From Collybia mongolica (taxonomy: Eukaryota > Basidiomycota > Agaricomycetes > Agaricales > Clitocybaceae), in NCBI GenBank assembly GCA_013420905.1, contig JAAXNY010000001.1, positions 186,001-250,000 on the forward strand: 64,000 bases of DNA, written 5' to 3'. Of the stretch, positions 11,482 to 22,439 are shown in pieces (the first letter of the stretch is position 1; every line of letters starts with the position of its first letter). The notes under the pieces were generated by a model. The model was not told the DNA's origin and did no database searches. It was given only the letters and a program-made list of their open reading frames with translations. A program made the position numbers and the translations under genes.

Positions 11482-11793
11482 ATGTCTACCACCATTGGCA
11501 ATGTCATGTCGATCAATGGCAGCAAATTCACCTCCGTTTTTATTATCGACGAAATTCAATACAGCTTTGTCGGGAGCTTGGTCCCTAACGTTCAACCGTT
11601 TAATTGTTCCAACGCGACTCTCACATACGGAACAGTCGAAGACTTGACGACCTCGCGCTCGTTTGAAGGCCAAGTTGGAGTCACCAAGCTCAGGTTCACC
11701 CTCAAGAACGGGATCACAATCGCAGGCCCTTTGAACATGCAACTTGCACCGGCGACCTCTATCTCCGGAAGTGGAACCTGGACTTCCAACTAG
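11482..11793 (+). CDS. Small orphan-family protein, 103 aa, single domain
   Basis: Intronless frame from ATG 11482 to TAG 11793, exactly the length of its paralogue at 10005. The protein begins MSTTIGNVMSINGSKFTSVF, followed by IDEIQYSFVGSLVP, CSNATLTYGTVEDLTTSRSF, ITIAGPLNMQLAPATSISG and the shared ending SGTWTSN. No signal peptide, so probably cytosolic. The two genes are in tandem, 1.17 kb apart, and the two-domain member lies 5 kb upstream on the other strand. Both have a TATA-like box about 140-150 bases before the ATG. Function unknown. Small, abundant, non-secreted beta proteins of this size in mushrooms include lectins and protease inhibitors, but no diagnostic motif for either is visible. 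Confidence 0.75.
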   Translation: MSTTIGNVMSINGSKFTSVFIIDEIQYSFVGSLVPNVQPFNCSNATLTYGTVEDLTTSRSFEGQVGVTKLRFTLKNGITIAGPLNMQLAPATSISGSGTWTSN

Positions 11794-12710
11794 GTATTCA
11801 CTGACCAACTTTCATCTGGAACACACTGACTTGTGCATGATAGATGGTTTTTTGTAACCTGGGAGGGGGGGTGGGGGTAAGGGGGAAGTGAATGTTGGGG
11901 CATTAAGTAAAGCTAGTCACTGATCATTATTTCATTGTATATGATGCGTCGACGCGACAATCGATTTGTTAGTACTTTCGGCTATATTCGTATTACTGTA
12001 GACTAGTCAGATGGGATGTTGGGGAGGCACAGGTCAGACAATACGCCTAGCAAAAGCTTCCGGTAAAAGATCACGATTCCCCATGTGTTACATGTTTGGC
12101 TCATTCAAACCCCACGACTTCATTTCGGTACTTTCCTGTGAATTACGTTACCTGGATAAAGGCTTTATGAAAGATTCCCCAAAAGAGAAGTGCGGATTGA
12201 ATGAGTAATTACAACGGAAGTGATAGGATTTGTGCCAGGTGACCCATCCAAGGTAAATTTTCCTGAAGACCTGACAGTGCAAAGCCATAGAACATTACGA
12301 GCGATCACTTAAGGGGGTTTCTTCCCTGTTATCAAGTTGTAAAAATGATAGCTTGGGTGTAAAGTTCGCAAAAGGTTGAACAGAAAATTGGTTATGGTCA
12401 TGTGCCCACTGTTGACGCCCAAGCGGCATACCTTGACCACGCACCAACCGTTCTCTCGTACCTTGAACGGTGTCTCTTGTTGTAAAGCAACAGCTCGCTC
12501 TCTCCAAGCCCAGTGAGTAAATACGATTCGTATTACCCATATATAAGCATAAACTGATGCGTACATACTTCAAGTTATGGTGCTGGCAGTCCAAAAAACA
12601 ATTATCACATTGTACTCCGGATACGAATGACAGAATGTGTTTTGTTTGACGAACCCTGATCAGCTTTTTCTCCCGTTGCTGCCAACGCCCTTGCCTTCCT
12701 CACCTAGAAG

Positions 12711-13085
12711 CTATCCAAACTCGTCCATTACCCGCTCAATACGCACACAAGAGCTCTCCACTGCGGTTCGCAACCTAGTCGCCTCCCGTTCCCCTACACG
12801 TACGCTCGCGTGCTGACTCCTTGTCCGAGTCTGCTTTGCAATATCCTCTTTCCAACTCCTCAACATAACATCCACCTTTGCTTTAACTCTGGACGATTCC
12901 ACATCCATCTCTTGGAGTTGCGCTTTATAGACCGTAAGGCGCGTCTTAATGACATCCAAGTCGACGGACGCACTTGTATAATCGGTGCAGACTATGAGGA
13001 TGGTGGTGACTGTCAGAAAAAAGATGCAGAGAATGAAAAGGAGGAAGCAGCCGAGTATGTCTTGCACGGTGGCGTAGGAGGCCAT
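12711..13085 (-). CDS. Small membrane protein with C-terminal coiled coil
   Basis: Single frame from ATG 13085 (MASYATVQDILGCFLLFILC) to the stop at 12711, 124 codons. Residues about 10-35 are strongly hydrophobic and form one membrane segment or signal anchor. The rest is rich in charged residues with heptad-like spacing (VIKTRLTVYKAQLQEMDVES, VKAKVDVML, REATRLRTAVES), fitting a coiled coil. It lies head-to-head with the gene at 13578, which has the same layout, so the two may share a promoter in the 490 bases between them. No known family recognised. A GTG upstream in frame at 13094 is not needed. Confidence 0.55.
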   Translation of the reverse strand: MASYATVQDILGCFLLFILCIFFLTVTTILIVCTDYTSASVDLDVIKTRLTVYKAQLQEMDVESSRVKAKVDVMLRSWKEDIAKQTRTRSQHASVRVGEREATRLRTAVESSCVRIERVMDEFG

Positions 13086-13577
13086 GTTGTCCACGGCAGT
13101 TTGAATGATCTAGGTCAGGGAGTGTGGAATTATTTTTTCAGTGAGATTTGGGGGTGTTCGATTCCAGCTTTGTGAGATTTTGTTCCGTGGCGCTTTGTGC
13201 CATCGCGGAGTTTTGCAACACTTCAACCAAGGGGAAAACGTACCTCGTGGCAATTCATTTGTCAAGCACAGCCTCTATTCATTGACAAATTCCGACCTCC
13301 ACTCTCTGCCATGCAGACCGCTCAGAGGTTTGCTTTCTTCTTCACCAGGGGCCGATGTATGTGTGACACTCCGACCCTCTCGTTGTCGACACAATGGTTC
13401 ATCTCCCTTTCTCCTTCTCTTTCTTAACGTCGCACAAACATTCGGGCTCTGAACAGACGGAAAAAAGGATGCTCCAGGTTTACGACGTTCAAAAGGCGCT
13501 TCGAGCAACCTCAAACTCCCAAACTCCCACAGACCCCCTTGTATCGTGGTATCTTACCCATTCCCTTCAAGGTTGCC

Positions 13578-14404
13578 ATGTATATGATCTTTGAAATTTT
13601 CGCCTTTGAGTTTCGTATCAGCTTTGAACTCCTGGCCTTCATTGGAGTCGTTATTGCTGTAAACCTGGTGGCCTTCATCTGCACGATCAGAAGGCTCCAC
13701 GATAAGATCGACAAATTTTTGGAGAGCCGCGATGTGGCTCGTGTCCAGGTGAGGATGGACTTGATATTTAATTTTCGACAACTGTTAAAACCTCTCTACC
13801 TTAGCCTCCTCAGGAGCCCCTCACCCCTCCTCTAGCCGAAGCCGCTCGCGTCTGTACTCCTCTCTCCCAACCCGACCCGCCAGCCGGGGCCCGAATACAT
13901 GACATACTTGATAAATTGCCTGTACATCTCGCAATAGTCATTGCTACCTCTAGCGAACGCTTAACAGAAGAGTTCTCCAGCATCAAGGCCTTGGAGAGCG
14001 CCCTCAACGAAATTTATCCGCCTGATCATACTGACAAGGCTCTCGAGGGCCTCGCAGAGAGCATGATCAAGGATCTTACGCCGGCCTTCCAGCATATTGT
14101 TGACCTCATGGTTATTCGTATCAGGGTCAGTTACAACACTCTCTGGATCGGGCGTATACGCCAACGCACCGGGAAGGACGTCGAAGACGCGCGGAAGGCG
14201 GAGGCGGAGAGCGCAAAGGCCCAGGAATCATTGGATAGATTAGGTGTGAGGCTGGGGAAGAATCGTCCTGGGGCCCAGGTGAGTTGCTGCAGTTCAAACT
14301 CTGTAACGAAATCTCTCCTGACAAAGGTCCGAAGCGCTCGTCTACCACCACGGCCGCCGCTCCGGGATACACCGACCTTTTCGACATTGCCAGTGCTTGG
14401 ATGA
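13578..14404 (+). CDS. Membrane protein with long helical tail, function unknown
   Basis: Starts at ATG 13578 (MYMIFEIFAFEFRISFELL), with a hydrophobic segment (AFIGVVIAVNLVAFICTI) and then a basic patch. A GTGAGG..CTCAG intron of about 60 bases after 13750 joins VARVQ to EPLTPPLAEAARV in frame. Exon 2 continues with long helical, charged sequence (SSERLTEEFSSIKALESALN, RKAEAESAKAQESLDRL). A 48-base GTGAGT..AAAG stretch near 14280 is divisible by three, so it may be spliced or retained. The C-terminus is Arg/Pro-rich and ends at 14404. It is divergent from and similar in design to the 12711-13085 gene. No recognised domain. Confidence 0.55.
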
Positions 14405-14409
14405 TCCAG

Positions 14410-14880
14410 ATGTGAGGAAGATATCCCTAGTTGGTGCGGTTCAATATGGTCTTTAATATGACAGAGCGCCGTCTTAGATTCTGACCGTAAATACAAGGCT
14501 AAATTAGGGCCCTTTCACTCTTCATATTCCTCATTTTTCGAACATGATCTTGTATATCCATAGTCTGCCCCAATACTGTTCCACCTAATGCGAAAATTGA
14601 TCATGCTATATCTGCCTAAGCTCAACCTAAGAATGGCTTAAAAATGTCCGTAAAATGATATAGTGCGGGATATTGACAACATCAGAGCCGTGTACTATAC
14701 ATGCTACTAATAGAGATGTGAGCACGAAGTTCGAAATACAACAATAATAATCTACAGCATTCCAAGTCGTCAAATTAGATTATCTAAATCGTCACAGAGC
14801 GTTCCTATATGGGCAAGTCCATAACGCCTTTAAGCACCAGACGGAAAATTTGGGGTTGTCCACCTTTCATTCTATTCACT
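14410..14880. other. Intergenic, AT-rich, no gene seen
   Basis: About 470 bases between two convergent genes. It probably holds both 3' ends; no other structure noticed. Confidence 0.5.
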
Positions 14881-16552
14881 TTATTCAGATGCCGGGAGAC
14901 TTTCAAGGAAAAGTGAATGATGAAGATGGAAGGACCAGTTGTTTAGCAGCGTCGGCAAACACCCTAGGCGAAACATCAGCATCTGTACGCCATGATATAA
15001 ATGCCCAACTCACAATGCAAACAGTCCACACCAGGTTCTGAGTGTGCATCCGGCCGTTGCAGCGCCTGCGACCACAGATCCATATAGAACCATTTCGCAC
15101 CCGGGACCTCTCCCTGGACGATGCGCGTTTCCCGCCAGGCCCGCTCGCGGTTCAGTCTGCGTATTGTCCATTTCCAAACCTGGTTGTGGGCGGGAAAGAG
15201 GTCCCAATCCCAGCGCCTGCGTTGTTTTTTCAGGTCGTCAGTGTCGACGAGGGCTTGAAGGCGCCCGACGACGTTCTGCTCGGCGTGATCGGCCGAGGGC
15301 CCGTTTTCGTATGGAGTGGCGCGTCGTTCACATGCCGGATGACCGGGTGCCGTGGAGCGATAGTAAACTGATAGCCTTGGTATAGGGGCCATCCGACCAG
15401 TTATTAGTTTCATCTGTGGACGGTCAGTATCATCGCACACTTTTCGAGAAGGGAAGGTCGCACCATCTGTTTAAAAGTTTCTTTCACGCGTGCTTGTTCG
15501 TCCTTGTCTGTTCTACGCGGTGGAAGCATTGCAAGCTCGTGTCTTGACCACTGTGAATGTTTAGTGGTGTTGATGATGATCGTAAAGGACTACTTACATG
15601 GGCACCGGCATTCATCATCAAGATCGTATCTTCTGTTACGGTATCAGCTTCGCCTGCACGAGGTGCTGCGGCATTTTTGACAAATTCTTCCCACCCTTCT
15701 ACGCGTTGGAAATCATGATACCAATAATACGTTGGTGAGGCTCCTAAACGCTCGGTGATTGCGCGGATCTCAGGCTCGCCGATGAGCATGTGGTCTTCGA
15801 GCATGGTTATTACCGGCCGAGACAGCCTCGAGGGAGGGACGCCAGAACGCCTTAAAAGTTCGAGGGTTTTGGGGACATTGGGTTTGAGAGTGAGCTGGTG
15901 GACATTCTTGTGATCGAACATCGGCAGATGGGGTTGCCTGGAGTCGAACTGGATATCCCCTTGGTTCAGGAGGTAGCCGAGGGAATGCATGTGTTGTTGC
16001 GTAATAGAATCTGTGTAGGGCGGTTATAATGAGGGCGTGAGCGGTAAAGGGGGACAATGACTTACCGCCAACCAGGATCAACCCCCCTGGGCTACGCATG
16101 AGCCGAATCATAAACTCGTCTGCGTCCCAGGGCCTCATCTGACCGGCGTATGGCGTCCATGTCCAATTCATCACCTTCATCAGGCGGTCTTCGTTCGCTT
16201 TATCAAGCTCCTCCGGCGTTCGCAGTTTGGCCGTAGGTATCGCATGACATCCCTTCCAGAGACGGTCGAGACGGTTGGCGTACGCAGCTTGAAACTGTGC
16301 GATGGTCGTGAAAGGAGGATCTCGGGGCAGCCACCGCCCCGTAGAGCACTCGTCGGGCTTACACCATGGCGTGGATGCGGGAATCGTGATGTTCTCGGGT
16401 GGTTGCACTATTAATTCCGAGTGGTCGGCTGGTTGATTTAATTTGGCAGTGGCATCGGATAGCGATGGAGAGTCGAGAAACAAGAGGCAGCACCCAACGA
16501 GCCCGAGGAAAACGACTGCGAAACCAACTCGAGACAATCTAACGGGGGGCAT
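14881..16552 (-). CDS. Fungal PC-esterase / TBL-like membrane-anchored acyl-esterase
   Basis: Starts at ATG 16552 (MPPVRLSRVG) with an N-terminal membrane anchor (FAVVFLGLVGCCLLFL), giving a type II Golgi-like topology. The body has WCKPDECSTGRWLPRDPPF, then MNWTWTPY and SPGGLILVGGKSLS, the region that carries the GDS-type serine motif in this superfamily. It ends DCLHWCLP once a GTGAGT..CTAG intron near 14960-15010 is removed. DxxHW is the conserved C-terminal Asp-His pair of PC-esterases (TBL/PMR5/Cas1p group), which move or remove acetyl groups on polysaccharides. In place of a clear G-D-S the sequence reads GGKSLS, so the N-terminal motif is modified (G-G-K-S). At least four introns. Stop at 14881. 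Substrate unknown; a role in cell-wall glycan acetylation is inference. Confidence 0.72.
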
Positions 16553-17262
16553 TAGACATGGGGGAAAGATGGGCACGTTTTTTGGTTGAATAAATAAAAA
16601 CACGCCGTTCAAGACACGCTGTCGTGCCGCTGCCATCACGCCGAAAGGAGTAACGCCACATCTGTCCAACTTTCTATTCAACTTCACGTCGAAATACGTC
16701 TAAACGTTTGTATGTCTTCTTTGTTTGAGGGTTGGGCTATGGTGACTATGTTCTGCGTTGAGCTCTGTATACGGAAGGTGCTCATAGGTACTAGTAGAGT
16801 TGTCGAAGTTTGAATCTCCGCTTTCGTATTTGCCTGGATCCAAAAATATAGCATTGAGAATTTAATTCCCAAGCGGGCCCCACTCTCCCGAGAACAGGGG
16901 TCAATACAGGGTGGCTCTGGTGAAGGCGTTCAAGTTGACATCCAATATGTTCGTAAGGACAGCCGGATTATGATCATCAGCGAGTTACCCACCTTACACG
17001 ATGCACGTCGTCGAAAATAATTTAGTTGTTTGAACCTAGAACAGGGGGTGTACTGTCAAAGTCAAAAAATTGTTCAACAAAAAACATACAGCTTCGACAT
17101 TCGCGGCCTTAAGTTTGAAATCTAAATTTGGCCGAGGTTGGCATCCAGGTAAATATATCCGGCAACTTCCGAAACAAACAGATCCAAATCACCTGCAAGG
17201 TTTCAGCCACATCGACATATCGACGACATCAAGACCCCTCGGATTCCTCAAGACAAAATACG

Positions 17263-18034
17263 ATGACAGTGAGCACCATATCCTTGCAAAAATGCCGCAC
17301 GAACCATCAGGAACGACCCAGAGGGAAAAAAAGATGGACAGGAGACGTCTGCTGGATGGATGGATGCGACCCATGTCGGATGACCTTTGCGCAGCAAATT
17401 CGGATGGGGCGGATGGCTAGAGATATCGGGTCGTTCGATGGAACGGGCTTCATTTTCTCATCATGAACCTTCTAAAGTATACTTACGACCTCTACATCTA
17501 TTCAGGAATCTACGTTTAAACGCTTCGTGGAGGTCGGCCGAGGTGCGCAGTATTTGAACGAAAAACATGAGCCATCAAACTGATCACTCTAATTTACCTA
17601 GTGGTCCTCCTAAAATCCGGACCTTTCTCAGGAAAAATCGCTGTCATCGTTGAAATCATCGACCACAACCGGGTAGGTTCCTACGCTCGTTTTTGGCCAT
17701 GACTCGTACGATTCACTATATCCTTCGCTACCAGGCAATCATCGACGGCCCCACGACAGGCGTTCCCCGCCAATCATACCCCTACAAACACCTCACATTG
17801 ACACCACTAGCGCTCACGAAACTGCCCCGTGCTGCTGGGAGCGGTACCGTCAAGAAGTATATCGAGAAGGAGGCTATTGTCGAGAAGTGGGACAAGTCGA
17901 GCTGGGCACAGAAGCGGGCTGCCACCGAGAAGAGACGATCGCTGAACGACTTTGGTCGTTTCAGCGTGATGCTGGCGAAGAAGGCACGGAGAGACGTCGT
18001 GAGGAAGGCTGTGTTCAAGGCGAAGAAGGCTTAA
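17263..18034 (+). CDS. RPL14: 60S ribosomal protein eL14
   Basis: Four exons give a protein of about 137 residues. The order is ESTFKRFVEVGR, then VVLLKSGPFSGKIAVIVEII, then DHNRAIIDGPTTGVPRQSYP, then a basic C-terminal half with EKWDKSSWAQKRAA, DFGRFSVMLAKKARRDVVRK and KAKKA. This is the full layout of fungal eL14, a component of the large ribosomal subunit. Introns: GTGCGC..CCTAG, GTAGGT..ACCAG, and a probable longer first intron (GTGAGC at 17269 to TTCAG at about 17505) that would leave Met-Thr in exon 1. The ATG at 17263 has A at -3 and is my preferred start, but the two-codon first exon is the least certain part of the model. A housekeeping gene with no sign of decay. Confidence 0.9.
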
Positions 18035-18039
18035 GTTTG

Positions 18040-19330
18040 TCTTATCGTATGTCAGAGGATACAGGGCGTCACCAAAAATGAGACTGGATCCGCGCATGCC
18101 ATCCACATCGTTTGTATGTTCCATATGAATTTCATGCGCTATGTTCCTACAACAATATCTGTGCTGAGCGATACTAACAGCGCTCCTACCTTGGCTCACA
18201 GGTGGTATTTCTTTCATGACCCTCCAAAGCTGTCGTACATCACCCTTCTTCTCATCCACTCAAACAGATCATCAGCTTCTGCCATCGAGAACGTTGTTCT
18301 ACACGAGTTCTACACTCAACAATCGTACCAGGGAGGGTTAGGTCACCCTCACAAGGAGCCTGATCTTGCAACAGACCATGCCGGACGTACAACATCTGGC
18401 CACTGGTACCATATTGCCTGAGAACGCTTGCCTCGTCCATATTCGTTCACTCTATGCAAACGTAACCAAAAGAAGCCAGATACTATCTACATATGCTTGT
18501 AACTGCGCCGCCCAGCTGATCTTTTTTTCCCTCGCCTCAAACATAGTATCCTGTCTGGTGTGATTTGCCATACAACATTAATTTTGCTTTGCACGATGCG
18601 AGTCACACAGCATCAGACAGCAGATGCGAACGCTGGATGAAGCCCCTCAGGAACCCCCATCCTCAAAGCTCAACTTGCACTGCAGAAACAAATGTTGAAA
18701 TGCGGATGTGGAACCAACTTCTGGTCCAGCGACATGGCCTTTGGTTCATGCAACTTCCCCCTCTCTCCAGAGGGGTTGAAAGGGTTGAAGGACTTGACAG
18801 ACTATTCCGGTAAAAACTCGGATCACCACGCTTTCGGTGTTTCGTCTCCTAAATCTGATCCAACATCGCGCTGGCTAACCCTTTTTGTCATTTGACCACA
18901 AATTAGGGCATGGGAAGGAGGCCACTCCTCTCTGATGATTGACAAGTTTGATCTTGTTTTTTTCCCTTCCATTATAGTGTTGAGCAGGGGTGGCGATCTC
19001 GAGAAATCCGTCCCACCATCCTCGGTCCTTCCATCCGGTGTGATACCTTATATCGCCGTAATCGCTGATCAGATATCTTGCGCGGCTGTTGATAGATAAT
19101 CAGAATCTCGTTCAGATTCTATCGTCCGTCGGTTGACCCTGCCGAAACTCGACGCACCCATTAATAAAGCGTTTACATATGAAAAGACATGATGGTTGTT
19201 TGATGGAACCACTATACATGTGGCAGGGGGAAAGCACCGGAGCGAACGTAAGTCTCAACTAGAACCTTAAAAAAAAGCGATCATCACGCGCTGACTTACT
19301 CGCATCCAAACGTCACTGCACCGCGTTCCC
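18040..19330. other. Intergenic, no gene seen
   Basis: Nothing recognisable on either strand. It contains the 3' end of the eL14 gene and the upstream region of the DUF1838 gene. Confidence 0.5.
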
Positions 19331-19337
19331 AACTACG

Positions 19338-20358
19338 ATGGTCATAATGACTAGATTTCATATCTTCCTTTCGACGCTCCTTCTTTCAGCTATGAACGTT
19401 GCGGAAACCATAACCCTGCCTGCGAAGCACAAACTTTCCAGTGAGGATCTCATGCGCATCAGGGCGAGCACCGACGAGCGCCAAAGTACTGTGATGGAAT
19501 GGCAGGGCCAAGTGCTGTGTGTTGTTTGTCATTTGTACTCAGCGGTCTTACCAATGATCCTTCGCCAAGTTCGTACAAGCCTGGCGAGGCCCCCGCAGTT
19601 GTGTTCAATGTCCGTGGCATGAATATTGCTCGAGCTAAGAAACTGCCAAATGGGAGTTATGATCTACTATCGAGAGAGTTACAGCTTTACCTAGACCCAG
19701 TCACCAACGAGGTTCTTAACGTCTGGGAGAATCCTTTTAACGGGAAGCAAGTCCCAGGTTTGTATAATCGGTTGGTCAGTGATGCCTCACTTAAACTTTG
19801 GTTACAGTGGTCCATGTCTCCAACAACCCAGTATATCAAACATTCCCTGCAGGAGTGGATTATTACGCTCGTCTGCTGCCTGGCAGGACGTATACTTTCC
19901 AGTTATCAATTCCGCTGTCATATCCGAACCCCTTAAACCCCACCTCGGACCCTAACTCACCCCTGTATCCGTATCAAGGCCCATTTCAAGAAAAATTCAG
20001 CGGCATTGAGTCTTTCACTTTCACCTTCTCCGCCTCGGAGCTCGGAAGCAGGGCCAAGTCCTTGCCGTCGACCCAGGTCTACTGGACACGGACATCACCC
20101 CTCCTCCCTTTCATGGCTACCCCTTCAACTAATACTACCCTACTCTTCGTTGCGACTGGCTTCAAGGTCGAAGGCGGCTGGAGGAAATTAGATAGCACGC
20201 TCACGAACGTCATAGAGAAGACGCTGCCTGTGTATAAGGATGCGCCGACGGAGAGAACCGGTCCTGGCGGTGGCGTCTCAAGCTGGAGCTACTTTGCACG
20301 GCCTGAGGTTTTCAAGGCGTATCTCGATGGAGCAGTCTTTCCGCTAGAAGATCGTTAG
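19338..20358 (+). CDS. DUF1838 family secreted protein (copy A)
   Basis: Starts at ATG 19338 (an alternative Met is three codons in) with a signal peptide (FHIFLSTLLLSAMNVAE). Key parts: DLMRIRASTDERQSTVMEWQ, then VVFNVRGMNIARAKKLPNG, LLSRELQLYLDPVTNEVLNV, VVHVSNNPVYQTFP, and a C-terminal half ending at 20358. The R-x-R-x-S-x-D-E, FN-x-x-GMN and YLDP motifs are those of DUF1838, a family with no established function. Introns: a 53-base GTGTGT..CAAG near 19517-19569, and GTTTGT..TACAG near 19760-19807. A close paralogue lies in inverted orientation at 58148-59166, and the two form mirrored convergent pairs with DUF6533 genes. The first donor is shared in position between the copies, so both copies look translatable. 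Confidence 0.8.
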
Positions 20359-20692
20359 GGTGGCAGGTCACAGGAGCTTATTAGTGCACATTTAGCAGTA
20401 ATCTGTGCCTCGTATTTTTTGAACTTACATAAACGCTCCTCTTGCCGTTCTTTTCGTACCGGGCAGTAACATGTTTCATAGGCCATATTTACTATCACCT
20501 GCCTATTAATTTAGTACTTCCCTCGTTCAAATATGGCAGTGTCATAAAGTCAGTCTCAGTCAACAACGATACTATGTATCCCCAGAAAACCAGTGGTACC
20601 AACATAACACGGTGCCCGCGTGATATGTCCGTCCGAATACAAACACGGCTCCCACCAAAAAAATCTACCAGAACAACAGAAGTCTGCGAGAA

Positions 20693-22417
20693 TTATAGAT
20701 TGGACCTCCATTCCGGAATCTCATACTGCTCGATGTAAGAGGTATCATAACGCCCCCGCCCCGACGTTATGAAGCGCACAATACCGGTACTCTGCGGCTC
20801 TGCAGCATGGAGGGTCGAGTGGCTTAAGTGTGTGGGCACTTCCGACCCAGTTGGGCTTCGCCAAGTCGGCCGTACCGCCTCTTCACGAACGCTTAAAATC
20901 AACCGATTTATCATTCTGCCATACCGTAAGCAGTTTATAAGCCAAAGGGCGGCAGAAGCATGTGACGTACATGACCGTGATCCTATACATTGCGCAAGGG
21001 CAAAGATTGTCAGGTTTCGTCTCAAATGTGGTTGATGGATATACGAACAGCGCGCTGAAGGTTGCATGGACGGACTTCAGACTTGGTGTCTAAGCAGTGC
21101 ACTGCGTAAGGAAGGACATGATCAGGAGTTACAGTACCTTGACGTTACCTTCACTAGCTGTATGCGGAAGCCATCGTCAGGTGGTTTGATGAAAACGTAG
21201 AAAAAGAACCCGTACCGAAAAGTTCATCACATTAACGAAGTTTGCAGTGAAGATCACCCTAAACACCCACGTATCAGCCACGGAATACGGCCCTTGTTCC
21301 AGGAGGCACTTTACCCAAAATACTTCAGCCCATCTTTCGTCATGATCGTTACCAATGGTGCTCGTACTTGGCATTTGTTGAGGATGATGGCCTTCCAAAT
21401 CATGAAGCCAAACGCGACCGATATAAATACGAGTTGCATGATCCACGACGTTTGCACGCCTGCGCACTATGTCAGGTGGGGATGTTTTACCATTTAGGAA
21501 TCAAAACGAACGGATTCCGGTGCCGGTTTTGCCAGCGTATATGCCTGTGAAGGTAGTAATAATCAATAGCAGCAGAATCGAGGGGCGAAACCACGACATA
21601 CATCCTACGAGCCCACGAGGAAGAGGCACGGCCGTTACGGCCCCCAGAGACCACCCAATGATAATGACTTGAGCAAGGAATACTGTGAACGCAATGGTGA
21701 GTATCATTTTGCTGCGATTGAACAGGGCGTAGGTGTAAAGCATCAGAATGGCTAGAAGGATACATCTTCAGTACAGCTTCCATAATATACAAGAGCTACG
21801 CACACCCTATCACCACCTGCTGAATCAAATTAAAAACTCCTGGGAATATCACGTATCGGAGGCAGCTGCATATATAGAAATTTAGAGTTCCCGTTTCGTT
21901 TTATCAATCGTATCTCAAACGCACACCTGAACATAATCAAATTATTTTCGTTTCAGGATTTTGGGTTTTGGTAGACTTACATCCTGAGTCCATGTCGAAT
22001 TGATCGCTGGAGACCAGTCAGGTTTCAATGCTTCATTGCCGGACAGATAACGGGCTCACCGACTATTGAAATTACGTATGCACCGATGTTGGCGTATCTC
22101 AACGGGCTCACTATCAGCGATTCTCAATACTTAAACATCGTTGGATAAGAGACTTACCGGTTGAAGAAATAGAGTACCTTGACGGCTGTCCACTTCGAGC
22201 CCCAAACTACGTCAACCTCACGGTCGATCGTCAAAAATGTGTCATAAACAAGCATGGCTGGAGAGCCAACAATACCGTAAGCTCAAGATAACGATGACCC
22301 GGAATAGAGTCGAGGCTGACCTGTTGCAGCAAGGGCATAGTACTTGCTCACAAACAAATTGAATGCAGATGTCTCTATCAACTTCGCAATTGCAGGGGTC
22401 GTATGTGGGGCCGACAT
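20693..22417 (-). CDS. DUF6533-type multi-pass membrane protein (copy A)
   Basis: Starts at ATG 22417 (MSAPHTTPAIAKLIETSAF). The second exon carries the DUF6533 signature MLVYDTFLTIDREVDVVWGS followed by KWTAVKVLYFFNR. Later exons give several membrane helices (YANIGAYVISIV; LYTYALFNRSKMILTIAFTV; VIIIGWSLGAVTAVPLPRG; VIFTANFVNVMNFS). The tail MINRLILSVREEAVRP ends near 20693. This is a large mushroom-specific family of seven-helix-like membrane proteins with unknown role. The exon after FFNR joins differently from copy B: here a GTAAGT donor to an AGTGAG acceptor gives NRPLRY, whereas copy B gives NRYGTSRY. The gene is tail-to-tail with the DUF1838 gene. The inverted duplicate is at 56108-57812. 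Confidence 0.72.
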
Positions 22418-22439
22418 CGCACAGTGAGTATACTGGATT

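Noticed and set aside
19517..19569. Apparent loss of a GT donor in DUF1838 copy A compared with a GTGTGC donor in copy B
   Set aside because: Both copies share another donor nine bases upstream (GTGTGT in A, GTACGC in B) that keeps the frame and gives normal 50-60 base introns, so no defect is needed.
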